A stretch of 25,454 nucleotides of DNA, from the NCBI GenBank assembly GCA_964537205.1, contig CAZHZH010000037.1:1-25454 (forward strand), in the 5' to 3' direction. The DNA comes from Colivivens sp964537205. Its GTDB lineage: Bacteria; Bacteroidota; Bacteroidia; Bacteroidales; Bacteroidaceae. The notes beneath the pieces are model-generated. The model was not told the origin of the DNA. It made no database searches and saw only the letters and a list, made by a program, of their open reading frames with translations. Below, piece after piece: positions 1 through 7,928 of the stretch. The position numbers and the translations under genes were made by a program. The stretch's first letter is position 1, and each line of letters opens with the position of its first letter.

Positions 1-244
1 TGTAGATGGAGTAGCTTACGGGTTCCGCACCTTGATAATAAAAGATGAGCGAGTCAGTGTCCCCCTCGTCTTCGAGTTCCAGATACAGCGGGTATCGGTT
101 AGGAACACGGGATGAGCCGTTGCCGCCATCTTTGGGTTTCTTCTCCGTTGGAACAGGAGTTCCGGGGATGGCCATGGTGTAGTCAGTCTCAAATGCAACC
201 AGGCATAACGCCATGATTAATGATGCTAATGATGGTCTTTTCAT
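1..244 (-). CDS. N-terminal part of a small exported protein, cut by the window edge
   Basis: Reading leftwards from ATG at 242-244, the frame stays open to the window edge (81 codons), so only the amino-terminal part is present. It starts MKRPSLASLIMALCLVAFE, a basic start followed by a hydrophobic stretch as in a signal peptide. A proline- and lysine-rich linker (TPVPTEKKPKDGG) and then a beta-rich segment with LYLELEDEG and SLIFYY follow. The layout resembles short Bacteroidales exported proteins of the DUF3244 kind, but that assignment is only a guess. A TACCTTTG box lies 42 bases upstream of the start, which supports this start and shows that the gene has its own promoter. I do not recognise a function. 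Confidence 0.6.
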   Translation of the reverse strand, partial: MKRPSLASLIMALCLVAFETDYTMAIPGTPVPTEKKPKDGGNGSSRVPNRYPLYLELEDEGDTDSLIFYYQGAEPVSYSIY

Positions 245-285
245 CTTTTTGTTTTGTTTGGTCATTGGATATAATAATTTGGCGG

Positions 286-293
286 CAAAGGTA
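286..293 (-). promoter_or_regulatory. Bacteroidetes -7 box of the gene at 1-244
   Basis: The minus strand reads TACCTTTG, which fits the Bacteroidetes primary-sigma consensus TAnnTTTG and lies 42 bases before the ATG. No well-spaced -33 TTTG is obvious; a TTTTG lies only 11 bases upstream. Confidence 0.5.
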
Positions 294-323
294 TGAACTT
301 TTCTCAAAATAAAAAAATGTAGT

Positions 324-460
324 AGTCCAAATAAGGTCTAACTAATTTTTTGGAGTCGTCCAAAAACGGCGTTGTAGATATGTGGGAAGCCCATGGTGAA
401 AGAACTAAAATTTTTTTGAGATTTTTTATTTTGGATGCTTATTTAGACCTTATTTGGACT
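324..460. repeat. MITE-like element with 18-bp perfect terminal inverted repeats
   Basis: AGTCCAAATAAGGTCTAA at 324-341 is the exact reverse complement of TTAGACCTTATTTGGACT at 443-460. The two arms enclose about 100 bp of AT-rich, non-coding DNA, giving a total of 137 bp. No target-site duplication is visible next to the arms. Size, perfect arms and lack of coding capacity suggest a miniature inverted-repeat element; a large regulatory hairpin is the alternative. Confidence 0.5.
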
Positions 461-517
461 GGTTTCCGTATGGCTTATAGGTATCTAAGTACTGAAAGTG
501 CAAGTTACCACACTATG

Positions 518-562
518 AAAAACCCCAATGCGCACTGGTTGGACGGCAATGCAGATTGGGGT
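518..562 (-). terminator. Probable intrinsic terminator downstream of the carbamoyltransferase
   Basis: On the minus strand ACCCCAAT (562-555) pairs with ATTGGGGT (529-522) and is followed directly by TTTT (521-518). The 8-bp stem is GC-rich but the loop is long (about 25 bases), so this is a moderate call. It would end the transcription unit that comes from 5484. Confidence 0.4.
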
Positions 563-627
563 GTTAGGGTATGCGGTTGCTGACTCTTTCGTAAACGATT
601 CAGTTGAAATGAGCCGTCTGCTTATAA

Positions 628-1590
628 TTATAATGTCTCTAACATGCGTTTGAGGACCACCTCTGCTGATATTTCCCTGTTGGCGGCTTCGGGGATTACC
701 AAGCTTGCAGGTGACTCTATTACAGAGTCGGTCACTATCATGTTGCGCCGGACAGGCAGGCAGTGCATGAAAAATGCGTTGTTTGTGACTGCCATGTGTT
801 TGTCGTCCACCGTCCACGACATGTCCTTGCTGATGACTTTTCCATAGTCTTCAGGCCGTGTCACTCCAGGGCAGCTCCAGTTCTTCGCGTAGATGAAGTC
901 CGCGCCTTCAAAAGCCTTCATTTGGTTGTATTCGACCCGTGCGTTGCCTACGAATTTGGGATCGAGTTCGTAGCCCTCGGGATGCGTGATGACGAAATCT
1001 ACGTTTGCCGCGTTCATCCATTGGGCGAAAGAGTTCGGCACCGCTTGCGGCAGGGCTTTTGGATGTGGAGCCCATGATAGTACGACCTTCGGGCGTTCTG
1101 TGCGCTTGTACTCCTCGATTGTGATAAGGTCGGCGAAACTCTGCAGGGGGTGGACCGTGGCGCTTTCCATGAAAAATACCGGTCTGCCGCTATATTTTAT
1201 AAACTGGTTCAGTATCTTCTCTTCGTAGTCGTCGGCGCGATTTTGAAATGTCGCAAAACTACGGACGCCGATGACATCGCAGTAACAGCCCATGATAGGG
1301 ATGGCTTCGAGCAGGTGTTCGCTTTTGTCTCCATCCATGACCACTCCGCGTTCGGTTTCCAATTTCCACGCTCCTTGGTTTACGTCCAAAACAATGACAT
1401 TCATGCCAAGGTTCATTGCCGCCTTCTGTGTGCTCAGACGGGTGCGGAGGCTGTTGTTGAAGAATATGAGTAATGCGGTTTTGTTGCGTCCCAGATCGTT
1501 GTACATGAAACGGTCTTTCTTGACCAAGAATGCTTCCCGTAACGCTTGGTCGAGGTCGCCTATGTCCGATACGTTTTGAAATACTCTCAT
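628..1590 (-). CDS. argF': N-succinylornithine carbamoyltransferase (arginine biosynthesis)
   Basis: This enzyme transfers the carbamoyl group of carbamoyl phosphate to N2-succinyl-L-ornithine, the route used by Bacteroides fragilis instead of free ornithine. The 320 residues carry the carbamoyl-phosphate loop SLRTR (residues 47-51), the QGAWKLETERGV segment (71-83) typical of the acetyl/succinylornithine branch, HPLQS after the central strand, and the HCLPVRR motif near the end. Residue 90 separates the two substrates: proline in the B. fragilis enzyme and glutamate at the matching place in the N-acetylornithine enzyme of Xanthomonas. Here it is serine, in DGDKSEHLLEA, which argues against acetylornithine as substrate. 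The gene lies 18 bp after the PfkB kinase gene and seems to be last in the unit, before a stem-loop at 518-562. The N-terminus MRVFQNVSDIGDL matches the family start. Confidence 0.93.
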   Translation of the reverse strand: MRVFQNVSDIGDLDQALREAFLVKKDRFMYNDLGRNKTALLIFFNNSLRTRLSTQKAAMNLGMNVIVLDVNQGAWKLETERGVVMDGDKSEHLLEAIPIMGCYCDVIGVRSFATFQNRADDYEEKILNQFIKYSGRPVFFMESATVHPLQSFADLITIEEYKRTERPKVVLSWAPHPKALPQAVPNSFAQWMNAANVDFVITHPEGYELDPKFVGNARVEYNQMKAFEGADFIYAKNWSCPGVTRPEDYGKVISKDMSWTVDDKHMAVTNNAFFMHCLPVRRNMIVTDSVIESPASLVIPEAANREISAEVVLKRMLETL

Positions 1591-1608
1591 AATGATGTTG
1601 TTTTGTTT

Positions 1609-2562
1609 TTAATCAAACAAGGATGTTTTCTGTTGGATGCCAAGATATTGTTGTGCGTATTCTTTTGAGATGGAATTGTTGAGGCTTTGGCATACGTGGG
1701 CGGAGAAGTCAATAGCATACTTCATAATGTTGTCCCACTGTCGCTCGCTCATGTCCTGAACGGTCTCTTTTGTTATGTCCTCCTTGACCAAGCCATAAAT
1801 AATCCCCGCATTGAAGTTGTCGCCTGCGCCAATCGTGCTTACTGTCTGAATTTTCTTAACCGGATAATTCTTTCTGACGTGTGGAGATATAAGATGTACG
1901 CTTTTACTTCCATCGGTACAAATCATATTTTTGCAATAGAAGTCAACTTCGTCTTGGTATACGCGGTCGGGATTGTCGTCGCCGAACATGTTGTTTATAT
2001 CTTCGGTGGAACCGCGCACAATGTCGGCATATTCCAGGTTCTCCAGGATGTCCGGGTACAGTTTCATCGCCTCGCCTTTGTGAGTGCTACGAAAATTAAA
2101 GTCATAGAATATAATGGCTTCCTTGCTCTTCGCATAATTAAGGAACTCTTTGACTTTACTACGGAGTACAGGATTAAGAACGAAATACGAACCCATTATC
2201 ACAATGTCGTTTTTCTCAATGCGCGGCCATATAACGTCGAGGCGTGCTTTTGGATAATCCTTGTAGAATTCGTAGTCGGCGTCGTTGTTTTCGTCGAGCC
2301 ATGCCAACGACAGCGGTGTACGTCCGTCGTAGTAAACGCACACGTTTTCGTTGTTCACGCCGTTGTCGGCCAGGAAGTCGAGAATGATCTTGCCTACCTT
2401 GTCGTTTCCCGTCTCGCTGATAAAAGTCACATCCAGTCCCAGGCGTCCAAGCGTTATGACGGAATTGAAAACAGAACCGCCCGGCACCGCTGTTGTAGGT
2501 TGTCCATTCTTAAAGATAATATCCATTATGGTTTCACCTATACCTATAATTTTTCGTTTCAT
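1609..2562 (-). CDS. PfkB-family carbohydrate kinase (fructokinase-like)
   Basis: The 317-residue protein is a ribokinase-fold sugar kinase that phosphorylates a sugar with ATP in the cytoplasm. It begins KRKIIGIGETIMDII, has the glycine motif GGSVFN (28-33) that closes over the sugar, and carries the second PfkB signature STIGAGDNF (242-250), in which D248 should be the catalytic base and GAGD forms the anion hole. Length and order fit the family. The substrate cannot be read from the sequence: fructose is likely because Bacteroidales homologues are usually named fructokinase, but other ketoses or nucleosides remain possible. It is 13 bp downstream of the LOG-family gene and 18 bp upstream of the carbamoyltransferase, so it is probably co-transcribed with both. 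Confidence 0.88.
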   Translation of the reverse strand: MKRKIIGIGETIMDIIFKNGQPTTAVPGGSVFNSVITLGRLGLDVTFISETGNDKVGKIILDFLADNGVNNENVCVYYDGRTPLSLAWLDENNDADYEFYKDYPKARLDVIWPRIEKNDIVIMGSYFVLNPVLRSKVKEFLNYAKSKEAIIFYDFNFRSTHKGEAMKLYPDILENLEYADIVRGSTEDINNMFGDDNPDRVYQDEVDFYCKNMICTDGSKSVHLISPHVRKNYPVKKIQTVSTIGAGDNFNAGIIYGLVKEDITKETVQDMSERQWDNIMKYAIDFSAHVCQSLNNSISKEYAQQYLGIQQKTSLFD

Positions 2563-2575
2563 GTTGTTGATTGTT

Positions 2576-3136
2576 TTATTCTATCTTTAGGTTCTCGATA
2601 ATTGTTGTAACATCCTCAAATGTATTCGCCCTTAACGCGTACTCTGATATCGATTTGTTTTGTACGCCTGTCGTTTGCATGTTGTCGAGCATTGAGAACA
2701 GTCCGTTCCAAAAGCCTTCTATGTTCCAAAAGATCACTTTTTTTGATCCGATGCCTATAGAGTCTTCCGCCATGACGGTGAAGGCTTCATCAAGTGTGCC
2801 CACACTTCCTGGCATAGCGATCATTATGTCGCTGATCTTGTTCATCCACGCCTTGCGGTCCGACAAATTCTCGGTAGGAATCCGGATGCCGATAAGGTCG
2901 CTGACCATTTTCTTGTCTATCAAGATTTTTGGAACGATGCCTATGATATTGATACTTCCTGCGTTTTTTACTCCCTTGGCAACGGATTCCATCAATCCGC
3001 AGTTAGCTCCGCCATAGACCAATGTCTTTTTTGTCTTGCCTATCCATTCGCCCAACCTTTCAGCTTCCTTATAGTATGCAGGAGGCAGATTGTCAGACGA
3101 TGAGCAAAAGACTCCTATTTTTTCGATTTCCTTCAT
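2576..3136 (-). CDS. LOG-family (TIGR00730) nucleoside-5'-monophosphate phosphoribohydrolase-like protein
   Basis: This is a 186-residue Rossmann-fold protein of the family that includes bacterial YvdD and plant LOG, which cut the base from (cytokinin) riboside 5'-monophosphates. Seen here: IGVFCSSSD at the first strand (7-15), YGGANCGLME (41-50) for phosphate binding, SDRKAWM with R94, and PGSVGTLDE (109-117), which aligns with the family motif PGGxGTxxE, with E117 as catalytic acid. The second glycine of that motif is serine here. An in-frame TTG at 3143-3145 would add three residues, but ATG at 3134-3136 fits the family start better and has GAGAAGG just upstream. The gene sits 27 bp after exonuclease III and 13 bp before the kinase. 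The natural substrate in Bacteroidales is unknown; nucleotide salvage or clean-up is likely. Confidence 0.85.
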   Translation of the reverse strand: MKEIEKIGVFCSSSDNLPPAYYKEAERLGEWIGKTKKTLVYGGANCGLMESVAKGVKNAGSINIIGIVPKILIDKKMVSDLIGIRIPTENLSDRKAWMNKISDIMIAMPGSVGTLDEAFTVMAEDSIGIGSKKVIFWNIEGFWNGLFSMLDNMQTTGVQNKSISEYALRANTFEDVTTIIENLKIE

Positions 3137-3163
3137 CCTTCTCAATATTCGTGATTGTTGGGT

Positions 3164-3919
3164 TTATAATTCTATATCCAATTCAACCGGACAATGATCC
3201 GAACCGTAAATATCTGTGTGTATCTTTGCGTCGACGAGCTTGTCCTGCAACCTTTTGGAACAAATGAAATAATCAATTCTCCATCCTGCGTTTTTCTCGC
3301 GTGCATGGAATCTGTATGACCACCATGAGTAGATGTCCTTCAGATTTGGGTAGAAATACCGGAAACTATCGATGAAACCTGAATTGAGCAGTATTGTGAA
3401 TTTTTCTCTTTCCTCATCGGTGAATCCCGCGTTCCTTCTGTTAGTCTTCGGGTTCTTAATGTCGATTTCTTCGTGGGCCACATTCATGTCTCCGCATACA
3501 ATCACGGGTTTCTCTTTATCTAAGTTGATAAGATAATGTTGAAAATCCTGCTCCCATTCCATGCGATAGTCGAGTCGTCTCAGACCATCCTGTGAGTTGG
3601 GGGTGTAGACATTAACCAGGAAGAACTTGTCCATTTCGAGTGTGATGACCCGGCCTTCGTGGTCGTGTTCATCTATTCCGATGCCGTATGTCACATTCAA
3701 AGGTAGCTCCCTTGCAAATATTGCGGTGCCTGAATATCCTTTCTTCTCCGCATAATTCCAGTAAGCCTTGTACCCGGGAAAGGAAAGATCGGACTGTCCC
3801 TCTTGCACTTTGGTCTCTTGAAGGCAGAAGAAGTCAGCGTTTAATTTTTCAAAAGTGTCTACAAAGCCTTTTTGGCAACATGCCCGAATGCCGTTGACGT
3901 TCCAGGAGATTAGTTTCAT
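3164..3919 (-). CDS. xth: Exodeoxyribonuclease III (AP endonuclease, ExoIII family)
   Basis: This enzyme cuts DNA at abasic sites and removes 3' blocking groups in base-excision repair. The 251-residue frame beginning MKLISWNVNGIRA has the full family signature: N7, the metal ligand E35 in LQET, Y105 in VYTPN, D144 and N146 in GDMNV, D216 in WRIDYF, and the catalytic pair D241-H242 in SDHCPV. The open frame extends 20 codons further upstream, but that extension (MIQTMAIGPYALGHPLLNKA) resembles no part of the family, so ATG at 3917-3919 is chosen. It lies 68 bp after the CoA-transferase stop. That gap holds the palindrome GATGGCCATC and no clear -7 box, so read-through from upstream is possible. 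Confidence 0.95.
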   Translation of the reverse strand: MKLISWNVNGIRACCQKGFVDTFEKLNADFFCLQETKVQEGQSDLSFPGYKAYWNYAEKKGYSGTAIFARELPLNVTYGIGIDEHDHEGRVITLEMDKFFLVNVYTPNSQDGLRRLDYRMEWEQDFQHYLINLDKEKPVIVCGDMNVAHEEIDIKNPKTNRRNAGFTDEEREKFTILLNSGFIDSFRYFYPNLKDIYSWWSYRFHAREKNAGWRIDYFICSKRLQDKLVDAKIHTDIYGSDHCPVELDIEL

Positions 3920-3987
3920 AGCCTTATTTAATAACGGATGACCAAGGGCATAAGGGCCGATGGCCATCGTCTGAATCATATAATGTC

Positions 3988-5484
3988 TTATTTAACGTAA
4001 GATGCGAAGTCCGTCTTGTGCATGTCGCCTTCACGTAGGAATGTGTCGTGCATTGCAAACGCGGCGCTAAGCTTGTGACAAGAATGACCCTTGTCCGCAA
4101 TTTTGAGGTAGTCCCAAAGTAGCTGTTTGTAGTCTGGGTGCGCGCAGTTTTCAATGATTGTTTCCGCACGTTGCATTGGTGATTTGCCACGTAAGTCTGC
4201 TACGCCTTGTTCTGTGACAATTACGTTCACATCATGCTCTGTGTGGTCCACGTGGCTGCAGAATGGCACTATGGCTGATATTAATCCGCCCTTGGCCACT
4301 GATGCGCAAGTGAATATGGAGAGGAATGCGTTGCGTTCGAAATCGCCCGAGCCTCCTATGCCGTTCATCATTTTCGTCCCGCAGATTTGTGTTGAATTAG
4401 CGTGTCCGTAGATGTCTACTTCTATGGCTGTATTGATGGCTATAACGCCCAAGCGGCGAATGACCTCCGCATTGTTTGATATCTCCGACTGGCGGAGAAC
4501 CAACTTGTCCTTGAAGAAGTCTATGTTGTCATAAATGCTGAGCAGCTTGTCGTTGGTGACTGTAAGGGAACATGTTGACGCGGCCTTTACCTTGCCTTCG
4601 AACATCAAGTCGACAATCGCGTTCTGAAGTACTTCTGTGTAGATTTCCAACTGTGGAATGTCGGGGTTGCTTCCAAGTGCGTATAGTATGGCGTTTGCAG
4701 TTGTTCCGACACCGCTTTGCAGAGGAAGGAAGCCTGGTGGAATTATACCGCGTTTCTTTTCTGCCATAAGGAACTCGGCGACATTCTCTCCGATTTTGTC
4801 AGTGATCGGGTCTTCACCCTTGAAACTCCTCGCCTCGTCTGGCAGATTGCATTCTACGACTCCAACGACTTTCTTTGGGTCAATGGTCATGTAAGGAGTA
4901 CCGATACGGTCGGTTACGTGTTCGATGGGGATTGGTTTCCTGTAAGGCGGATCGAGAGGTTCGTACACATCGTGTATGCCTATGGAGTTCGGCGAATGGA
5001 AGGCGTTTAATTCTAATATTATGCCTTTCTTCGCAAGTTTGGCGATTGTAGGGGATATGCCGCCGGCGGCTGTCAAGTATACTTTGTCACCATCAATGGC
5101 GCACACTTCAATAATCGCCCAGTCCACGTCGCCCAGGAATCCATATCTGAGGTCTTGCGCCATCATTCCGAGGTGAATGTCGCTATAGGCCAGTTCACCC
5201 GCGTTTACATGTTTGCGGAAATCCGGGTTCGTTGTGTAAGGAGCCCTGTAGCGAATAGCGTGTTCGTTTGAAAGAATACCGTCGCACGACTGACCTGTGG
5301 ATGCGCCCGTGAACACTCCTATTTGAAATTCCCGTCCTGCCTCATGTTCTGCGTGAGCTTTTTTTGCGATTTCAGCTGTAACCGCTTTTGCTGTGCCGGC
5401 AGGAGTAAATCCGCTGAGTGCAATGTTGTCGCCATGCTTGATCATTGCCGCTGCTTCTGCCGCTGTGATTCTTGTGAATGCCAT
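3988..5484 (-). CDS. Acetyl-CoA hydrolase/transferase family: succinyl (propionyl)-CoA:acetate CoA-transferase
   Basis: The 498-residue protein belongs to the class I CoA-transferases (Cat1/AarC type), which move CoA between acyl groups through a glutamyl-CoA intermediate. The candidate nucleophile is E284 in IYTEVLQ; the oxyanion segment GVGTTANA (258-265) and the glycine-rich CoA loop GIGGSGDFERN (375-385) are intact. Family relatives exchange CoA between succinate and acetate or propionate. In succinate/propionate-forming Bacteroidales this step links acetate release to CoA recycling, so a role in fermentation is likely; the exact acyl pair cannot be read from sequence. A TATCTTTG box lies 38 bases before the ATG, making this the first gene of the leftward run that ends with the carbamoyltransferase. 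Confidence 0.9.
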   Translation of the reverse strand: MAFTRITAAEAAAMIKHGDNIALSGFTPAGTAKAVTAEIAKKAHAEHEAGREFQIGVFTGASTGQSCDGILSNEHAIRYRAPYTTNPDFRKHVNAGELAYSDIHLGMMAQDLRYGFLGDVDWAIIEVCAIDGDKVYLTAAGGISPTIAKLAKKGIILELNAFHSPNSIGIHDVYEPLDPPYRKPIPIEHVTDRIGTPYMTIDPKKVVGVVECNLPDEARSFKGEDPITDKIGENVAEFLMAEKKRGIIPPGFLPLQSGVGTTANAILYALGSNPDIPQLEIYTEVLQNAIVDLMFEGKVKAASTCSLTVTNDKLLSIYDNIDFFKDKLVLRQSEISNNAEVIRRLGVIAINTAIEVDIYGHANSTQICGTKMMNGIGGSGDFERNAFLSIFTCASVAKGGLISAIVPFCSHVDHTEHDVNVIVTEQGVADLRGKSPMQRAETIIENCAHPDYKQLLWDYLKIADKGHSCHKLSAAFAMHDTFLREGDMHKTDFASYVK

Positions 5485-5521
5485 ATTTGTATACTGTTTT
5501 TTATAATAGTTATCTAATTTG

Positions 5522-5529
5522 CAAAGATA
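5522..5529 (-). promoter_or_regulatory. -7 box of the CoA-transferase operon
   Basis: The minus strand reads TATCTTTG, matching TAnnTTTG, 38 bases before the start codon. A TTTG lies 22 bases further upstream, slightly longer than the usual 19-20. Confidence 0.6.
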
Positions 5530-5654
5530 CGAAATTCAAATTATATGTAAGCAAAAAAACAACAAAATGTTAATTGTGTGTCGTGTTATGCTTGCTTATT
5601 CAACGCTTTATATCATTCTCAATGTAAGTTGAGACGCATATCGCTCCAGAGTCG

Positions 5655-7928
5655 CTATATATATGCCGCAGTTACTGATTTTGTTGATTTTGCAAGTTGC
5701 GATGGCGTGCCGGTGAATATTATGTTTCCTCCAAGCTCGCCTGCGCCAGGTCCTAATTCAACAATGTAATCAGCCGATTTGATAACGTCTAAGTTATGCT
5801 CAATAATATAAACCGTGTTGCCTTTTGACACCATATTATCAAACAGACTTAATATGTGGCGTATGTCTTTGATATGAAGCCCGTCGGTCGGCTCGTCGAT
5901 TATGAACACCTTGTTTTCTGTTCCAATAAACGACGCCAGTTTCATCCGTTGCAGTTCTCCTCCGGACAAGGTGGACAATGCCTGGTTTAGATGCAAGTAG
6001 GGCAGTCCGACATCAATAAGCGGCTTGAGCTTGGACAAGATTCTTTCCGTCAGTTGTGGGTATAGTGTGGTGTCGGAGAAGAATTTGTGTGCCTCGGCAA
6101 CACTCATGTCCATGACTTCCGCTATATTTTTCAGCTGGAATTTGTAAGCCAGGGCTTCGGATGAAAAGCGCAAGCCATGACATACTTCGCACTGCGTTTC
6201 GATATTGTCCATGAATGCCATTTCGGACACGATGATCCCCTTTCCCCCACATGCGGGACAGGCTCCTTTGCCATTGAATGAGAAGTAATCTTCCTTTGTC
6301 TTGTTGGCTTTGGCAAATATCTTCCTTATCTCTCCTGCGACATCCATATAGGTGGCGGGGGTTGAACGCAGGCTCACTCCGATATTCTTTTGGCTTATGT
6401 ATATTGGCTCCAGGCTTGGATTGTCAACGGCTTCTGCTTCCAACTGTTTGCGGAACACTTCCATCAGGCTGCTCTTGCCCGAACCCGCTACGCCGCATAT
6501 TACGGCAAGCACTCCCATCGGAAGGTCGATTGTGATGTCCTTCAAGTTGTGCAGTGTCGCGTTTGCAATGTGAAACATATTGCGGGGTTGTCTGATTGAA
6601 GTCTTTATCGGCATGCTTTCTTCAATCATGTTGCCTGTAGCGGTGCCGCTTTTCAATAATCCCTCGTATGTCCCTTGATAGAGGATTTGTCCGCCGTCGG
6701 CTCCCGCTCCGGGACCCATGTCTACGATATTGTCCGCTATATGTATCATTTCCTTGTGGTGTTCAACGAGAATCACGGTGTTCCCGTGGTCGCGCAACTT
6801 CCTCACGGAGTTTTTCATCAAGGCGATGTCGTGATTGTGAAGCCCTACGCTTGGTTCGTCGAGAATGTACAACACGTCGGAGAGGGCGGAATTGATATAT
6901 TTTGCGATCTTGCATCTCTGTGCCTCTCCACCCGATAGCGTGCCTATTGGGCGGTCGAGACTAAGGTAGCCCAAGCCGATTTCTTCGAGGGCTCCCAGTC
7001 GCTGGCTTATTGATTGCTTGAGGTCTACGGCCAAGGGGTCGGTTATGGACATAATCCATTCGTTGAGTGTGTGAATTGACATGTGGCACGCATCGGCTAT
7101 GTTCTTGCCTTCAATCTTGCACGAGCGTACTTTGGCGTTAAGCCTCGTTCCTCCGCAATCAGGGCATGTTCCCATTCTGAGCATCGGGTTCAGTACGGCA
7201 CTGTGCAGGAGTCCCTCTTCCGAATTGATGATGCTCCTGTACATGCGTGGAATCAATCCTTCGTATTTTGCCGTCCGTGGCCAATTGGCCGGTGGATTCT
7301 TCAGCTTTATTTGCGGTGAATTCAGAAACAGGTCAAGTTCTTCCGGCGTATAGTCTTTTATCTTTTTGTCGAGGTCGAATAGGCCGCTGTGAGCGTACCG
7401 TATCCACCGCCATCCGCCTTTGTGGAATGCGATGTAATGGATGGTGTCTTCATCATTGAGGCTTTTATTGAAATCGACAAGTTTGTGAATGTCGAGTTCG
7501 CGTATTTCGCCGAGTCCGGAGCATCTTGGGCAGCTCCCTTGCGGATGGTTGAACGAAAAAGTGTCGGAATAACCGATAAACGGCTTGCCTATGCGTGAGA
7601 AGAGCAGCCGCATCAGGGAGTAGATGTCGGTGTATGTGCCGATGGTTGACCGGCTGTTCTGCGCCGGTTTCTTCTGGTCGATAACTATTGCTACAGGCAG
7701 TCCCTCGATGTTTTCAACGTGAGGCCTGCCGTAATGGGGCAGGTATTGTTGCACAAACGAAGGGAACGTGTCGTTAAGTTCCCTTCGTGACTTTGCCGCT
7801 ATGGTGTCGAGTACAAGTGATGATTTACCTGAGCCGGAAACACCCGTAAATACCGTTATTTTATATTTGGGTATTGTTAGCGATATGTGTTTGAGATTAT
7901 TCTCGTATGCTCCTTCTATCTTTATCAT
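5655..7928 (-). CDS. Short UvrA-like (UvrA2-type) ABC ATPase
   Basis: The 757-residue protein has the UvrA architecture of two ABC modules with zinc-binding inserts. First module: Walker A GVSGSGKSS (29-37), CPRCSGLGE, CPDCGGTRLNAKV, signature LSGGEAQR and Walker B YILDEPSVGLH. Second module: Walker A GVAGSGKSS, zinc module CPACGGKG plus CEVCHGLR, LSGGELQR and FIIDEPTDGLH. Classical UvrA has about 940 residues; the lost length lies largely between the first Walker A and the first CxxC, where the UvrB-binding region would be. It is therefore probably the UvrA2/DrrC-like paralogue, linked in other bacteria to tolerance of DNA-binding compounds, rather than the housekeeping excinuclease. Its ATG overlaps the stop of the aminopeptidase gene by 4 bp (ATGA), so the two are translationally coupled. 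Confidence 0.88.
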   Translation of the reverse strand: MIKIEGAYENNLKHISLTIPKYKITVFTGVSGSGKSSLVLDTIAAKSRRELNDTFPSFVQQYLPHYGRPHVENIEGLPVAIVIDQKKPAQNSRSTIGTYTDIYSLMRLLFSRIGKPFIGYSDTFSFNHPQGSCPRCSGLGEIRELDIHKLVDFNKSLNDEDTIHYIAFHKGGWRWIRYAHSGLFDLDKKIKDYTPEELDLFLNSPQIKLKNPPANWPRTAKYEGLIPRMYRSIINSEEGLLHSAVLNPMLRMGTCPDCGGTRLNAKVRSCKIEGKNIADACHMSIHTLNEWIMSITDPLAVDLKQSISQRLGALEEIGLGYLSLDRPIGTLSGGEAQRCKIAKYINSALSDVLYILDEPSVGLHNHDIALMKNSVRKLRDHGNTVILVEHHKEMIHIADNIVDMGPGAGADGGQILYQGTYEGLLKSGTATGNMIEESMPIKTSIRQPRNMFHIANATLHNLKDITIDLPMGVLAVICGVAGSGKSSLMEVFRKQLEAEAVDNPSLEPIYISQKNIGVSLRSTPATYMDVAGEIRKIFAKANKTKEDYFSFNGKGACPACGGKGIIVSEMAFMDNIETQCEVCHGLRFSSEALAYKFQLKNIAEVMDMSVAEAHKFFSDTTLYPQLTERILSKLKPLIDVGLPYLHLNQALSTLSGGELQRMKLASFIGTENKVFIIDEPTDGLHIKDIRHILSLFDNMVSKGNTVYIIEHNLDVIKSADYIVELGPGAGELGGNIIFTGTPSQLAKSTKSVTAAYI

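Larger units (their letters stand above)
245..627. other. 383-bp intergenic region
   Basis: No convincing gene is seen. From left to right it holds the promoter of the gene at 1-244, a 137-bp inverted-repeat element (324-460) with a small internal hairpin at 347-366 (8-bp stem, 4-base loop), and a terminator-like stem-loop for the carbamoyltransferase (518-562). Confidence 0.7.

Noticed and set aside
350..583. Rightward 77-codon open frame in the 245-627 intergenic region
   Set aside because: It starts inside the inverted-repeat element, spans the right arm and the terminator stem-loop, has no protein-like features and has no promoter box.
1687..2601. Rightward 304-codon open frame opposite the PfkB kinase gene
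   Set aside because: It is antisense to a gene with complete kinase motifs; its length follows from the codon pattern of that gene.
3920..3979. Longer start for exonuclease III (20 extra residues)
   Set aside because: The extra residues do not fit the family; the standard start MKLISWNVNG is at 3919.
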